Origin: Rickettsia endosymbiont of Pseudomimeciton antennatum
Lineage (GTDB): Bacteria > Pseudomonadota > Alphaproteobacteria > Rickettsiales > Rickettsiaceae
Direction of reading: 5' to 3'
Length of the DNA stretch: 64,000 nt
Assembly: GCA_020881195.1 (NCBI GenBank)
Contig: JAJIYL010000032.1
Location: 1 to 64,000 of the forward strand
Shown: positions 31,287 through 41,239 of the stretch, one piece after another
Position numbering within the stretch: the first letter of the stretch is position 1
Layout of the letters: the number at the start of each line of letters is the position of its first letter
Notes under the pieces: model-generated
Database searches by the model: none
The model's input: the letters and a program-made list of their open reading frames with translations, nothing else
Told to the model about the DNA's origin: nothing
Made by a program: the position numbers and the translations under genes

Positions 31287-33446
31287 ATGCGAATTTTCTG
31301 TAATCCATTGATTATTATTAATTTATTGAGTCTCATTATTCTATTGCCGGTTTATAGTTTGGCACAAGTTGATCAGCAAGGAGTAAACAAGCAATTTAGT
31401 TTTTTGTCAACAGATTATATCGAATATAACCAAAAGGAACAATTTCTTTACGCGAAAGGTAATGTTCAAATTATATTGGATAGTTATTTTCTAACAGCCA
31501 ATTCTTTGATTTACGATATAGAACAAGATAAACTCTGGGCTGAAGGTGATGTTAGAATTACAGATCAACAAAATAGAGTTATTTTGGGAGAATTTGTCAT
31601 ATTAAAAGATAAGTTAAAGGCAGGGATAATTTCAGATTTTATTTTATATTTTGGTGATAATACTCTTTTAGCATCAAAATTAGCGGAAAGAGTAAATGAA
31701 GATGTTTTTCGTTTGCATAATACTACCTTTACTCCATGTAAAATACTATGCAACCAAAAACCTATTTGGCAAATTTCTGCCAAAAATACTGAAATAGATC
31801 TTAACAAGAACATAATGGTTTATAAGCATCTATTTTTTGAGGTATATGGTATCCGCATCTTCTATACACCCTATTTTTCTCACCCAACACCTAAGGCTCC
31901 TGCAGAATCAGGAATATTGATGCCTGAATGGCGGAATAACGCTTTGGGGATACCATTATATTATAGAGCTAAATCCAATCTAGATTTTACTCTAACTCCT
32001 AGGTTTTTTTGGAAAAAACATAATATTACCTATAAAATTTTTGAACTAGAAGCTCGTTATAAACCGAATGAAAGTGATTATATATCTTTAGATGCTAACT
32101 ATGGTAAATTACCATACTCCTTAAAGGATGGTGATATAACGATAAAAAGCCGTAAGGTAAACTCATATTATATATTGAGTAATGGTAATTTTACCACAAA
32201 CGATTATCGATACGGATTTAGGCTGGAACGTGCTTCTGATAAAGCCTACTTAAAAAACTATTATAATAATTATACTCCGTATTTGACCTCTAAGTTATAT
32301 TTAGAACATGTCAATAATTACAATTATTTATTAATGGAGGGGATGCATTTTGAGGGATTACGAACAAATGATTCTAGTAGTACCAATCCATTAATTTTCC
32401 CCAAGGTCAGAACCAAGAATGTTGTACCTTTAAATGACGATGAAACTACTAATCTGGTCGTTGAGAATAATGCATTAATCTATAAAGAAAAAAGCGGAAG
32501 AGAACTAGGGCAAGTTGCATTACAACTGGCAGTAGATAATAATTTCTTAACTTCATCTGGTCATTTATTTAATGTTACTTTACGTAATAGATCAGATGTA
32601 TATTTTATTAATCACCTATATTTAAATGATTATAGGACTAACAAGGTTCTCACTAGAAATATACCAGAAATTCAAAATACTTGGCGTTATCCATTAGCTG
32701 GATCAATCTTTGATAAAGCTAACCTGTTTGTTGAACCAATTATATCGGCAACTATTGGACGCAAACATAATTCTAATAAGAAATTTTCTTTTATCGATCC
32801 ATCAAAATATGAACTATCGGAAAATAATATATTCAGTTCGAATCGCTATAGTGGTATAGATTACCATGAATTTGGCAATAGATTAAGTTATGGTGTTGAT
32901 TCTTCTATACTTTCAGGACAAAGTTATTGTAGTTTATTTCTAGGACAGACTTATAATACTAATCTTATTAATAGTAAATCTGTTGATAATATTGAAAATG
33001 TTGGAAGAATTTCCAGTAGTTTTTCTGATAAAATAGAATTGTTCTATAGATTTAGAAAAAGTAAGAATTTTAAGCCTATTAGAGATGAATTAGGTGGAAG
33101 CCTTAACTATAAGATAATTCAGTTAACTGCTGGATTGGTTCAGATTTCCAATTTACAGAAATATTATTTTGCCAATGAACTAACTGATAATAAGATAAGA
33201 CAACTTTACTATAACTTCACCTATCAATTAGCAGAAAATTGGTCAGTTGATTATGATATGAGATTAGATTGGTCAAAAAACAAAATAAATATTCTTTCTA
33301 AGAGTATCCAGGTGACATACTTGAACGATTGTGTTAAGATAGCCGGAAAACTTTCAGACAATTATATGGGAGATAGTAGTAGGGGGATAAAAAAGACTAC
33401 TGCTATTCCTACTGTTTCTGTAGGTTTAAAAATATTAAATATGTGA
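31287..33446 (+). CDS. lptD: LPS-assembly protein LptD
   Basis: Signal peptide; FLSTDYIEYNQKEQFLYAKGNVQIILDSYFLTANSLIYDIEQDKLWAEGDVRI (OstA); beta-barrel; followed by surA-rsmA. Confidence 0.93.
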   Translation: MRIFCNPLIIINLLSLIILLPVYSLAQVDQQGVNKQFSFLSTDYIEYNQKEQFLYAKGNVQIILDSYFLTANSLIYDIEQDKLWAEGDVRITDQQNRVILGEFVILKDKLKAGIISDFILYFGDNTLLASKLAERVNEDVFRLHNTTFTPCKILCNQKPIWQISAKNTEIDLNKNIMVYKHLFFEVYGIRIFYTPYFSHPTPKAPAESGILMPEWRNNALGIPLYYRAKSNLDFTLTPRFFWKKHNITYKIFELEARYKPNESDYISLDANYGKLPYSLKDGDITIKSRKVNSYYILSNGNFTTNDYRYGFRLERASDKAYLKNYYNNYTPYLTSKLYLEHVNNYNYLLMEGMHFEGLRTNDSSSTNPLIFPKVRTKNVVPLNDDETTNLVVENNALIYKEKSGRELGQVALQLAVDNNFLTSSGHLFNVTLRNRSDVYFINHLYLNDYRTNKVLTRNIPEIQNTWRYPLAGSIFDKANLFVEPIISATIGRKHNSNKKFSFIDPSKYELSENNIFSSNRYSGIDYHEFGNRLSYGVDSSILSGQSYCSLFLGQTYNTNLINSKSVDNIENVGRISSSFSDKIELFYRFRKSKNFKPIRDELGGSLNYKIIQLTAGLVQISNLQKYYFANELTDNKIRQLYYNFTYQLAENWSVDYDMRLDWSKNKINILSKSIQVTYLNDCVKIAGKLSDNYMGDSSRGIKKTTAIPTVSVGLKILNM

Positions 33447-33455
33447 GCCAAAAAT

Positions 33456-34343
33456 ATGAAGAAATTATTTTGTTTAGTTACCATCATTTTTAACCTAACT
33501 ATAGCGAAAGCAGAATTATCCAACATAGTTGCATTAGTTAATAATGAGCCAATTACCTTACATGAATTTCTAGCTAGAAAACACATGATCATGGCACTTA
33601 ACAACGTTAACAATCCTGATTCCCAAACAAGTAAGCAACTTGACAAGATGGCAATTAATAGCATGATTGATGATGTATTACTTTACCAATCTGTAAACGG
33701 TAAGAAAAGTTCTGATGCTGAGTTAAATGAGTCTATAAAGAGTATTGAGCAACGTAATAAAATGTCAGAAGGACAATTATTACAGTTTTTGAAAAGTAAA
33801 TCTATAGATATTAATAATTTTAAATATCAAATTGGTGCCGAAATTATCAAAATGAATATTTTATCTGGTATTTCAAGATCAGTTGCTATTAGTGCAAAAG
33901 AAATTGATGCTATAATACTAGAGACAAATTCCAAAGATGCAGAAATATTAGCACAGATTTTTACTTCAAAAGATAAAGATGATAAAACTTTGCAGAAGAT
34001 GTACTGTTTACAAAAACGTCTTAAAAATTGTTCTGATATCAAAGAATCTTTATACAAAGACTTTTCTACATTAGAGGTAATTAATCAAAATTTAAGTACT
34101 CTAGATTCTACGCTGCAAACAATTCTCAAAGATTTAAATACAGGAGAAAAAAGTAGTGTTTTCGAGATGCAAGACGGGTTTAAATTAATCTTAATGTGTG
34201 ACAAGCAGATAATTAATGTTACTAGCGATGAAAATAATTACGTAGTAAATCTGTTGACTAATAAAAAAATGTCACAAAAAGCACAAAAATACTTTGAGGA
34301 TATGCGCAAGAAAGCATATATCAAAATAATGCTTCCTTTGTGA
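33456..34343 (+). CDS. surA: SurA-like periplasmic chaperone / peptidyl-prolyl isomerase (divergent)
   Basis: Signal peptide; [25 protein letters not shown]...MINDVLLYQ-like N domain; lptD-surA-rsmA order. Confidence 0.75.
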   Translation: MKKLFCLVTIIFNLTIAKAELSNIVALVNNEPITLHEFLARKHMIMALNNVNNPDSQTSKQLDKMAINSMIDDVLLYQSVNGKKSSDAELNESIKSIEQRNKMSEGQLLQFLKSKSIDINNFKYQIGAEIIKMNILSGISRSVAISAKEIDAIILETNSKDAEILAQIFTSKDKDDKTLQKMYCLQKRLKNCSDIKESLYKDFSTLEVINQNLSTLDSTLQTILKDLNTGEKSSVFEMQDGFKLILMCDKQIINVTSDENNYVVNLLTNKKMSQKAQKYFEDMRKKAYIKIMLPL

Positions 34344-35179
34344 TCTCAAATAATTTGAGTGCCTTACCTTCGATTGCAAAGCATGCTAGCAAACATGGTA
34401 TTACTCCTATTAGGAAATATGGTCAAAATTTCATTTTTGATAGTAGCCTATGCGATAAAATAGTTCGAGTTAGTAGACTGCAAGAAAATGATTTGGTCTT
34501 AGAAGTTGGTCCTGGCACGGGTGGTCTCACTAGAGCTATCCTTGCCTGCAACCCTAAATCTTTAACTGTCATTGAAACTGATGTTAGATGCATACCTTTA
34601 CTTATGGAAATAAGAGAATTGTTCCTTAATATGGATATTATTCATTCGGATGCTGTTAAATTTGATCTATCAACCTTAAGCCATAACAAAATAACTATTA
34701 TTTCAAACTTACCTTACCAAATAGGTACAGAGCTAGTCATAAAATGGTTAAAAAAATTATCATTAATAAGTAGTATGACTTTAATGCTGCAAAAGGAGGT
34801 TGTAGACCGAATATGTGGTAAAGTTGGTACAAAATCCTATGGAAGATTATCAGTAATATGTCAGTTACTTTGTTCAGTTGAAAAATGTTTTGATGTTAAT
34901 CCGCAAGCTTTCTACCCTGCACCAAAAGTCCATTCTGCTATAGTTAAACTCGTGCCTTATAACAACAATATATTAACAGCTGGATTAATTGAAAAAGTTG
35001 AGTTAATCACTAGACTAGCATTTGGCAAGCGACGTAAAATGATTAAATCATCTTTGAAAAAACTCACACCACGCATAGAAGGCTTATTAGCAGAATTAAA
35101 AATTGATAATTCTTGTCGAGCTGAAAATTTATCACCACAAGATTATTTATCTTTAGCAAAATTATACTCAAATGACTAA
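34340..35179 (+). CDS. rsmA: 16S rRNA (adenine1518/1519-N6)-dimethyltransferase RsmA/KsgA
   Basis: [53 protein letters not shown] start overlaps the surA stop. Confidence 0.95.
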   Translation: MISNNLSALPSIAKHASKHGITPIRKYGQNFIFDSSLCDKIVRVSRLQENDLVLEVGPGTGGLTRAILACNPKSLTVIETDVRCIPLLMEIRELFLNMDIIHSDAVKFDLSTLSHNKITIISNLPYQIGTELVIKWLKKLSLISSMTLMLQKEVVDRICGKVGTKSYGRLSVICQLLCSVEKCFDVNPQAFYPAPKVHSAIVKLVPYNNNILTAGLIEKVELITRLAFGKRRKMIKSSLKKLTPRIEGLLAELKIDNSCRAENLSPQDYLSLAKLYSND

Positions 35180-35280
35180 CTAAAATTATTTAAAATAGAC
35201 AATTTGAAAAATGAGGATTTGACTTTAATGGCTTAAATATGTATACTAGGATTATATATTAAAATTATGAGATATAGAGC

Positions 35281-35901
35281 GTGACAAAAATTATTAGTTC
35301 TAAATATAAGGCAAGCAGAAGACTTGGTGTAAGCCTGTGGGGCGATAGCAAAGATGCCTTCAATACAAGAAATTATCGTCCTGGTCAACATGGTCAGAAT
35401 AGTATGGTTAAAACCTCTGATTATGGTGTACACTTAAAGGCTAAACAAAAACTTAAATGTCATTATGGTCGGATTAATGAAAAACAATTTAGAAATACTT
35501 TTACTCTCGCACAAAAGATGAAAGGCAATACTGGTGAAAATTTCATAGCTTTATTAGAAAGAAGGCTTGACGCTGTTATATACAGAATGAATATTGCTCC
35601 AACGATTTTTGCTGCAAGACAGTTTGTTACGCATGGTCACATTAAGGTAAATGGTAAAAAGGTTGATATCCCAAGCATGAAACTAAAAGAAGGAGATGTT
35701 ATCGAGCTGAAGGAATCAGCAAAACAAATTCCTATAATACTTGAAACAGCTACCAAACAAGAAAATACCGTACCAGGTTATTTAACTTTTGATGCCCATT
35801 CGTTGTCTGGTAAGTTTGTTAGAATCCCAGTAATTTCTGATGTTCCGTACCCGTTTGAACCAGAAGTACATTTAGTAATTGAATTATATTCAAGTAGTTG
35901 A
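35281..35901 (+). CDS. rpsD: 30S ribosomal protein S4
   Basis: [16 protein letters not shown]...NYRPGQHGQ...[45 protein letters not shown] start. Confidence 0.97.
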   Translation: MTKIISSKYKASRRLGVSLWGDSKDAFNTRNYRPGQHGQNSMVKTSDYGVHLKAKQKLKCHYGRINEKQFRNTFTLAQKMKGNTGENFIALLERRLDAVIYRMNIAPTIFAARQFVTHGHIKVNGKKVDIPSMKLKEGDVIELKESAKQIPIILETATKQENTVPGYLTFDAHSLSGKFVRIPVISDVPYPFEPEVHLVIELYSSS

Positions 35902-36005
35902 TCTAGGACAATGGCTGTCATACCTGCGTAGGCACTTACAATTGCTTCGTAATACTTATAGTCAATTAACTTGAATTGGCAACGTTATAAATCCGGTTAG
36001 TATTT

Positions 36006-36112
36006 AGCCCTAGCGTCTATTAGTGAGGAGCCACTTTAGTGGCATTGATGCAATCCAGAAAAATTAAATTTGGATTGCTTCGCTCAAGCTCACTCCTCCT
36101 CGCAATAGCCAT
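36006..36112. repeat. Intergenic palindromic repeat (CTATTAG(T/C)GAGG arm variant)
   Basis: agcgtctattagtgaggagccactttagtggcattgatgcaatcc...ggattgcttcgctcaagctcactcctcctcgcaatagcc. Confidence 0.75.
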
Positions 36113-36304
36113 TATTCACCAACAACTCTTCACCTACATTTCTTCAATTTAAAATATAATATTTTTTATAAAATATTCATAATAACACTTAGTCCACATT
36201 ATAATTGTTGTATACTATACGAATTAGGTAGAAAAATAATTATTCTTATCCAGAATTAATGTTATTTATCGTTGACGTAATAACCATCAGAAAGGTTAGT
36301 TTAT

Positions 36305-37471
36305 ATGACAGTACAATATTTATTGGATCTTTATCATAAATGCAATCAAGAAATCTTAATGTTAATAATTATGGTAGTTTCAATCATTCCATTGATTATT
36401 TTTATTAAGACAATAATATTTTCAATGATAAAAAGCTATATTGATAAGTGGCATCCTGATTATGAGAAAATATTTGAAAAATATTCTATATACACCTATT
36501 TATTACATACATTGCTAAGCTTATATTTTATATTTTGCGACAATATCTTACATGCATTTCCTATTTCATATTGGATAATTAGTATCAAGAATATTGTGCT
36601 AATACTCTATACAGGTAGTTTCGTTACAATGATGATCCTAGCTCTTACCGATGCTTCTGCAGATATTTATCGAAACAGACTGACAATTTCTATCCAATCC
36701 TATTTAAGTTTATACACTCAAATATTAAAGATATTTATTATCTCTATTGCTACTATTATAATTATTTCCAGTATTCTGAATATTTCCCTTAGTGCCTTTT
36801 TTACGAGCTTAGGAGCAGCAGCCGCGTTGTTAACTTTTCTATTCAAGGATACTGCTGTGGCTTTGTTAGCAAGCTTACAACTCATTTCGCAGGATATAAT
36901 ACGAATTGGTGATTTTGTTAGTATTAGTCAGTATAATGTTGAAGGTACCGTAGAGGAAATTACTATTACATTAGTTAAAATTAGGAATAATGATCAAACT
37001 ATTTCAACAATACCGACATCTAGCCTTTTAACAACTAATGTAGTAAATTGGCGTGGTATAACTGACGCAATGGCAAAAAAGATTCAGGGGGCAATCTGTA
37101 TTGACATAAACAGTATTGTATCGGTTTCGACTATAGCATTTATACAAGAGTTAAAAAAATCACCCTATTTGGCAAAGGAAGTAATGGATAAAGTAGGTTT
37201 AGAACAGCTAGATGACTATGTAACAAATATCAAGATATTTAGGCTATATATAAAAGAATATTTGAGGAATCACCCGATGATATATCAACAAGATTTTACC
37301 TTTCTGGTGCGTCAGCTGGCTCCAACCCCTAATGGTTTACCAATAGAGTTATACGTCTTTACTCATGAAACAAGGAAGGGGGTATTTGAAGATATCCAAT
37401 CAGATATTTTTGATCATTTGCTTGCAGTGTTACCTGAACTCAAATTAAAAATATTCCAAAATAGTAATTAA
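36305..37471 (+). CDS. Mechanosensitive ion channel family protein (MscS/YbdG-like)
   Basis: Multiple TM helices; SLGAAAALLTFLFKDTAVALLASLQLISQDIIRIGDFVSI...GTVEEITITLVKIRNNDQTISTIPTSSLLTTNVVNW. Confidence 0.93.
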   Translation: MTVQYLLDLYHKCNQEILMLIIMVVSIIPLIIFIKTIIFSMIKSYIDKWHPDYEKIFEKYSIYTYLLHTLLSLYFIFCDNILHAFPISYWIISIKNIVLILYTGSFVTMMILALTDASADIYRNRLTISIQSYLSLYTQILKIFIISIATIIIISSILNISLSAFFTSLGAAAALLTFLFKDTAVALLASLQLISQDIIRIGDFVSISQYNVEGTVEEITITLVKIRNNDQTISTIPTSSLLTTNVVNWRGITDAMAKKIQGAICIDINSIVSVSTIAFIQELKKSPYLAKEVMDKVGLEQLDDYVTNIKIFRLYIKEYLRNHPMIYQQDFTFLVRQLAPTPNGLPIELYVFTHETRKGVFEDIQSDIFDHLLAVLPELKLKIFQNSN

Positions 37472-37489
37472 CTAAAATTCGATATAATA

Positions 37490-38200
37490 ATGACTTTAGA
37501 GATCAAATCCAATTTAGCTTCTGCTTACCAAATTCTTGCAGTTTTGGGCTTAGATGATCATACATATACCCATCTATCTGCAAGACCTAAAGGGGCTGAT
37601 TTTTACTATATTTATCCTTTTGGTTTACGGTTTGAGGAAGTAACTAGCGATAACTTACTACAAGTTAGTTTGGATGGAACAGTTCTAGAAGGTAACGAAT
37701 ATAGTTACAATGAACCCGGCTACGTCACTCACGGTAATATATACAAAGAAAGGTCGGATATTTTATCTATCTTTCATCTGCATACTCCTGCAACTGTTGC
37801 TGTATCATCCATGCGAGCTGGATTGATGCCAATAAGTCAGTGGGCACTGCATTTTTACGAAAAACTATCTTATCATGAATATAACTCTCTTATACTTACC
37901 TATAACCAAGCTAATAGAATACTTGACGATCTTGGGCAAAATTATGTTATGTTTCTACGTAATCACGGAATATTAGCCTGTGGTAGGACGATACATGAAG
38001 CCATGTTTTATACTTATCATTTAGAACAGGCATGTAAAACTCAATGTTTAGCATGTTCAACAAATCAGGAGTTAATCATCCCATCTCAAGAAACTTGTAA
38101 GAAATCAGTGCAAGATCTATTATCATTTGAAGAAGATTTAGGCAAACGTGACTGGATGGCTTGGCTTAACTTACTCAAGACGGCTAGGAAAAAACTTTAA
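37490..38200 (+). CDS. Class II aldolase/adducin family protein
   Basis: [14 protein letters not shown]...[31 protein letters not shown]...[29 protein letters not shown]. Confidence 0.9.
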   Translation: MTLEIKSNLASAYQILAVLGLDDHTYTHLSARPKGADFYYIYPFGLRFEEVTSDNLLQVSLDGTVLEGNEYSYNEPGYVTHGNIYKERSDILSIFHLHTPATVAVSSMRAGLMPISQWALHFYEKLSYHEYNSLILTYNQANRILDDLGQNYVMFLRNHGILACGRTIHEAMFYTYHLEQACKTQCLACSTNQELIIPSQETCKKSVQDLLSFEEDLGKRDWMAWLNLLKTARKKL

Positions 38201-38263
38201 CAGGTTTATGGTGAGTAATGAAAAAATTTTTAGTAATGGAAACTATAGAATATTTGATATTGG

Positions 38264-39055
38264 TTGAAAATGATTCAAGAAATTAAGAATATCAACAATC
38301 TTAACTTAGCATCAGAGTTAAAAGAATTTCCAAATCAAGGTGTACTTTGGGAAATTATAGAGAAAAACCAATCTGGAAAAATATTTGAGCTGTCAGGTGG
38401 AGCTATATTAATTATGGAAAATTGTCCCGATCCATTTGTCTTTATTGCAGGGTTATTAACAGATGAGGCGATTAAGGATACGATCTCCCTTGTTGGTAAT
38501 TTAAAGTTTCCAATGGTTTACTGCCACCCCAAATATCATCCTTTGTTTTTACGGCTTGGGTGGAATTTTCACTTACGCACTGAACTTTCACTCAAAAATC
38601 TAAAAGACACTGGAGTGCCAAAACAACATTTAGATATTGAACCAATTAAGACGTTGGATATCTTTAAAAAATGCTTTCGGTACAAAGAACAATCTCAGCT
38701 ATATGGTTCAGATAAAAATTTTTTAATGCATGGTACCGGATATGCATTATGCCTTGGTTTGCAAGTTGTAAGTGAAGTTTACGCTAGTATTGGTGGCGAT
38801 TACGCTGAAATATGTGCTATCACCCATCCTGATTATCGTGGTAAAGGATACGGTAGAAAAATTGTATCTCATTTAATTAAGCAGTGTTTCAATACAAAAA
38901 TAACTCCTAAATGGAGTTGCAACGTTGACAATAAAGCCTCATTACATACAGCTCTGAAGCTGGGCTTTGAGATAAGCCGTTATTATACATTACTTGTCCC
39001 TGATTGTGGCAACGTTCTTTGCCCTAATTTGGCAAAGTTAGGAGTCAATCAATAA
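38264..39055 (+). CDS. GNAT (FR47-like) acetyltransferase
   Basis: EVYASIGGDYAEICAITHPDYRGKGYGRKIVSHLIKQC...WSCNVDNKASLHTALKLGFE. Confidence 0.8.
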   Translation: MKMIQEIKNINNLNLASELKEFPNQGVLWEIIEKNQSGKIFELSGGAILIMENCPDPFVFIAGLLTDEAIKDTISLVGNLKFPMVYCHPKYHPLFLRLGWNFHLRTELSLKNLKDTGVPKQHLDIEPIKTLDIFKKCFRYKEQSQLYGSDKNFLMHGTGYALCLGLQVVSEVYASIGGDYAEICAITHPDYRGKGYGRKIVSHLIKQCFNTKITPKWSCNVDNKASLHTALKLGFEISRYYTLLVPDCGNVLCPNLAKLGVNQ

Positions 39056-39188
39056 TTAAGAAACTAAAAAAGTGATTGAAGGATTTATGCATAAAGCAAT
39101 AATTAGATTATGGCAAGATGGTAAAAGATAATTGCTATGCTTAGCTAGTCTCGCCCTGTCAAAAAAATATTATCCTCTGACGGAAAGA

Positions 39189-39761
39189 CTATATAATCTT
39201 ACAGCACTCATTAAAATCCAGTCTTGGTAAACGTGGGTAAGGATTATCGCCATCCCTGTAACCAATATTACACAAGAAATTTACTTGATGATTTGTATTA
39301 TTAAAGAATGTACTATTAATAGCCTCTTTATTAAATCCTGACATAGGACCACAAGCCAACCCTTTACTTCTTGCCACAATCATGAAATAAGCTGCTTGCA
39401 ATGATGAGCTACGAGTTGCAACATCTAAAACAATCTGCTCAGAAGACGAAAAGTAATCTTTTACACTGATATCATGAGGAAATAATCTGGGTATTAATTC
39501 ATAGAACTTAGTGTCAAAGGCAAAAATGGCTGTAACAGGTGCTGACCTAACTTTTTCAACATTACTGGGAGCTAGGCATTTATACAACTTATCTTTTTCA
39601 GCTTGACTCTGAACAAAAACAATTCTTAAAGGGCAGCAATTAGCTGAAGTAGGACCAAGTTTTGCTATATTATAAATTTCCTCCAGTAAAATTTTATCAA
39701 CTGGCTTATCCAAAAATTTATAGCACGTTCTATCTGAAAATACTTCTTTAACATTTCTCAT
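39189..39761 (-). CDS. Nitroreductase family protein (RutE/malonic semialdehyde reductase-like)
   Basis: NIAKLGPTSANCCPLRIVFVQS...QAAYFMIVARSKGLACGPMSGFNKEAI...NIGYRDGDNPYPRLPRL. Confidence 0.88.
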   Translation of the reverse strand: MRNVKEVFSDRTCYKFLDKPVDKILLEEIYNIAKLGPTSANCCPLRIVFVQSQAEKDKLYKCLAPSNVEKVRSAPVTAIFAFDTKFYELIPRLFPHDISVKDYFSSSEQIVLDVATRSSSLQAAYFMIVARSKGLACGPMSGFNKEAINSTFFNNTNHQVNFLCNIGYRDGDNPYPRLPRLDFNECCKII

Positions 39762-39772
39762 AGTAATACCCC

Positions 39773-40867
39773 TTAATTTTCTGGTATTTCTTTTTGCCAA
39801 GCATCAGTATTATTATTTTCTAAAGGTTCATCAGCATTTACCTTACTATCTTCTAGTTTAAACTCAAGCAAATTAATTGCACCAATATGTATGCCATTAT
39901 CAGAAAAATCAATATCAAATTTTACCTTTTCATAAGTCGCTACTTCATTATCATCGGTCTTAACCATTTCAGATACAGAAGAATTAGCAGCTTTCTCAAT
40001 GATAGTCCTGAGCATTTTCTTAGGTAATAACAAATTATTAGGGATCAATTTATCGATGATATCATGATAATTAGTTAACTCAAAAGATAATTTACCTTTT
40101 GGTAAATTACTCTCAAAGAATTGTAAGAACCCTATCAAAGCTATTTGGGAATTATCATCACAAGAGAAAACTAAACGGTCAATATTTAAATTTTTGATAT
40201 AGCTGATATCTTTACCTTGGTCAGTAGCAATATTTATCAGTGTAGCTAAATCAAGCTGGGCTGTTTTGAAATTCAGAAAATCTTCCCCCGCAGCATATGA
40301 CAAACGTAATTGTAAATCTATATCTTCACCATCCTGGAATTTTGCTTTATTGATTAAAAAAACCAAGTCACTAATATTAAAGATTTCCTTATTTTGCTGA
40401 ATAACGGAGAATAATTTATTATTAACCTGCAGGAATTTTACGATAGATTTTAAACTATCTCCACTAGACATATATATAGGTTTATTAAATTTTACTAGTG
40501 CTGCAATATCTTCCTTCGACTGAACACTATATTCAATTAACTTACTACCAAAATTTTCTTGTTGTTTTATTGTTTGTCCTAAAATCAAGTTAGCTTTTTT
40601 AAAACTAAAATCGAACAAAAATGTCATTTGCTCAGCAGATATTTCTTTGAAATCAACATGATCGATAAATTTTATTTTTGGGTCGATTAAACTAATCTGT
40701 AAGTGAGAGGGAAAACCAGAAAATTTGATTTGGCTATAAGATATCTTAATATTGTCGGTCTCTGAATTATGTATAGTACTTACCATATTGCTTTTGATAG
40801 TATAAGCAACGGCAAACCATATTATGGTGTAAGTTAAACAAATAAAAAGTAAAATTTTACGTATCAC
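39773..40867 (-). CDS. DUF2125-like membrane-anchored hypothetical protein
   Basis: Single N-terminal TM; ISYSQIKFSGFPSHLQISLIDPKI. Confidence 0.6.
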   Translation of the reverse strand: MIRKILLFICLTYTIIWFAVAYTIKSNMVSTIHNSETDNIKISYSQIKFSGFPSHLQISLIDPKIKFIDHVDFKEISAEQMTFLFDFSFKKANLILGQTIKQQENFGSKLIEYSVQSKEDIAALVKFNKPIYMSSGDSLKSIVKFLQVNNKLFSVIQQNKEIFNISDLVFLINKAKFQDGEDIDLQLRLSYAAGEDFLNFKTAQLDLATLINIATDQGKDISYIKNLNIDRLVFSCDDNSQIALIGFLQFFESNLPKGKLSFELTNYHDIIDKLIPNNLLLPKKMLRTIIEKAANSSVSEMVKTDDNEVATYEKVKFDIDFSDNGIHIGAINLLEFKLEDSKVNADEPLENNNTDAWQKEIPEN

Positions 40868-40881
40868 TCTATTATACTCAA

Positions 40882-41214
40882 TTATAAATTAATATTACGG
40901 GTAGCCGATGGTAAGCGAACCCTTATACCGTCAAGTTCTTCACTAACAATAATCTGACAACCAAGCCTTGAAGTATGGGTAAGACCAAATGCTAAGTCAA
41001 GCATATCTTCTTCTGCATCGGAAGGATTTTTTAATTTGTGATAAAATTCTTCATCTACAATAACATGGCAAGTAGCACAGGCTAGTGATCCTTCGCATGC
41101 ACCTTCAAGATCGATGTCGTTTTGATGAGCAATCTCCAAAATAGACAATCCTATAGGGGCATCCACTATTTTTTCCGTACCATCTTTATCTACAACAAAA
41201 ATTACTTTAGGCAT
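40882..41214 (-). CDS. fdx: ISC-type 2Fe-2S ferredoxin
   Basis: [22 protein letters not shown]...[21 protein letters not shown]; downstream of hscBA. Confidence 0.95.
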   Translation of the reverse strand: MPKVIFVVDKDGTEKIVDAPIGLSILEIAHQNDIDLEGACEGSLACATCHVIVDEEFYHKLKNPSDAEEDMLDLAFGLTHTSRLGCQIIVSEELDGIRVRLPSATRNINL

Positions 41215-41239
41215 TAATTATGATTCCTTTTTACAACAC

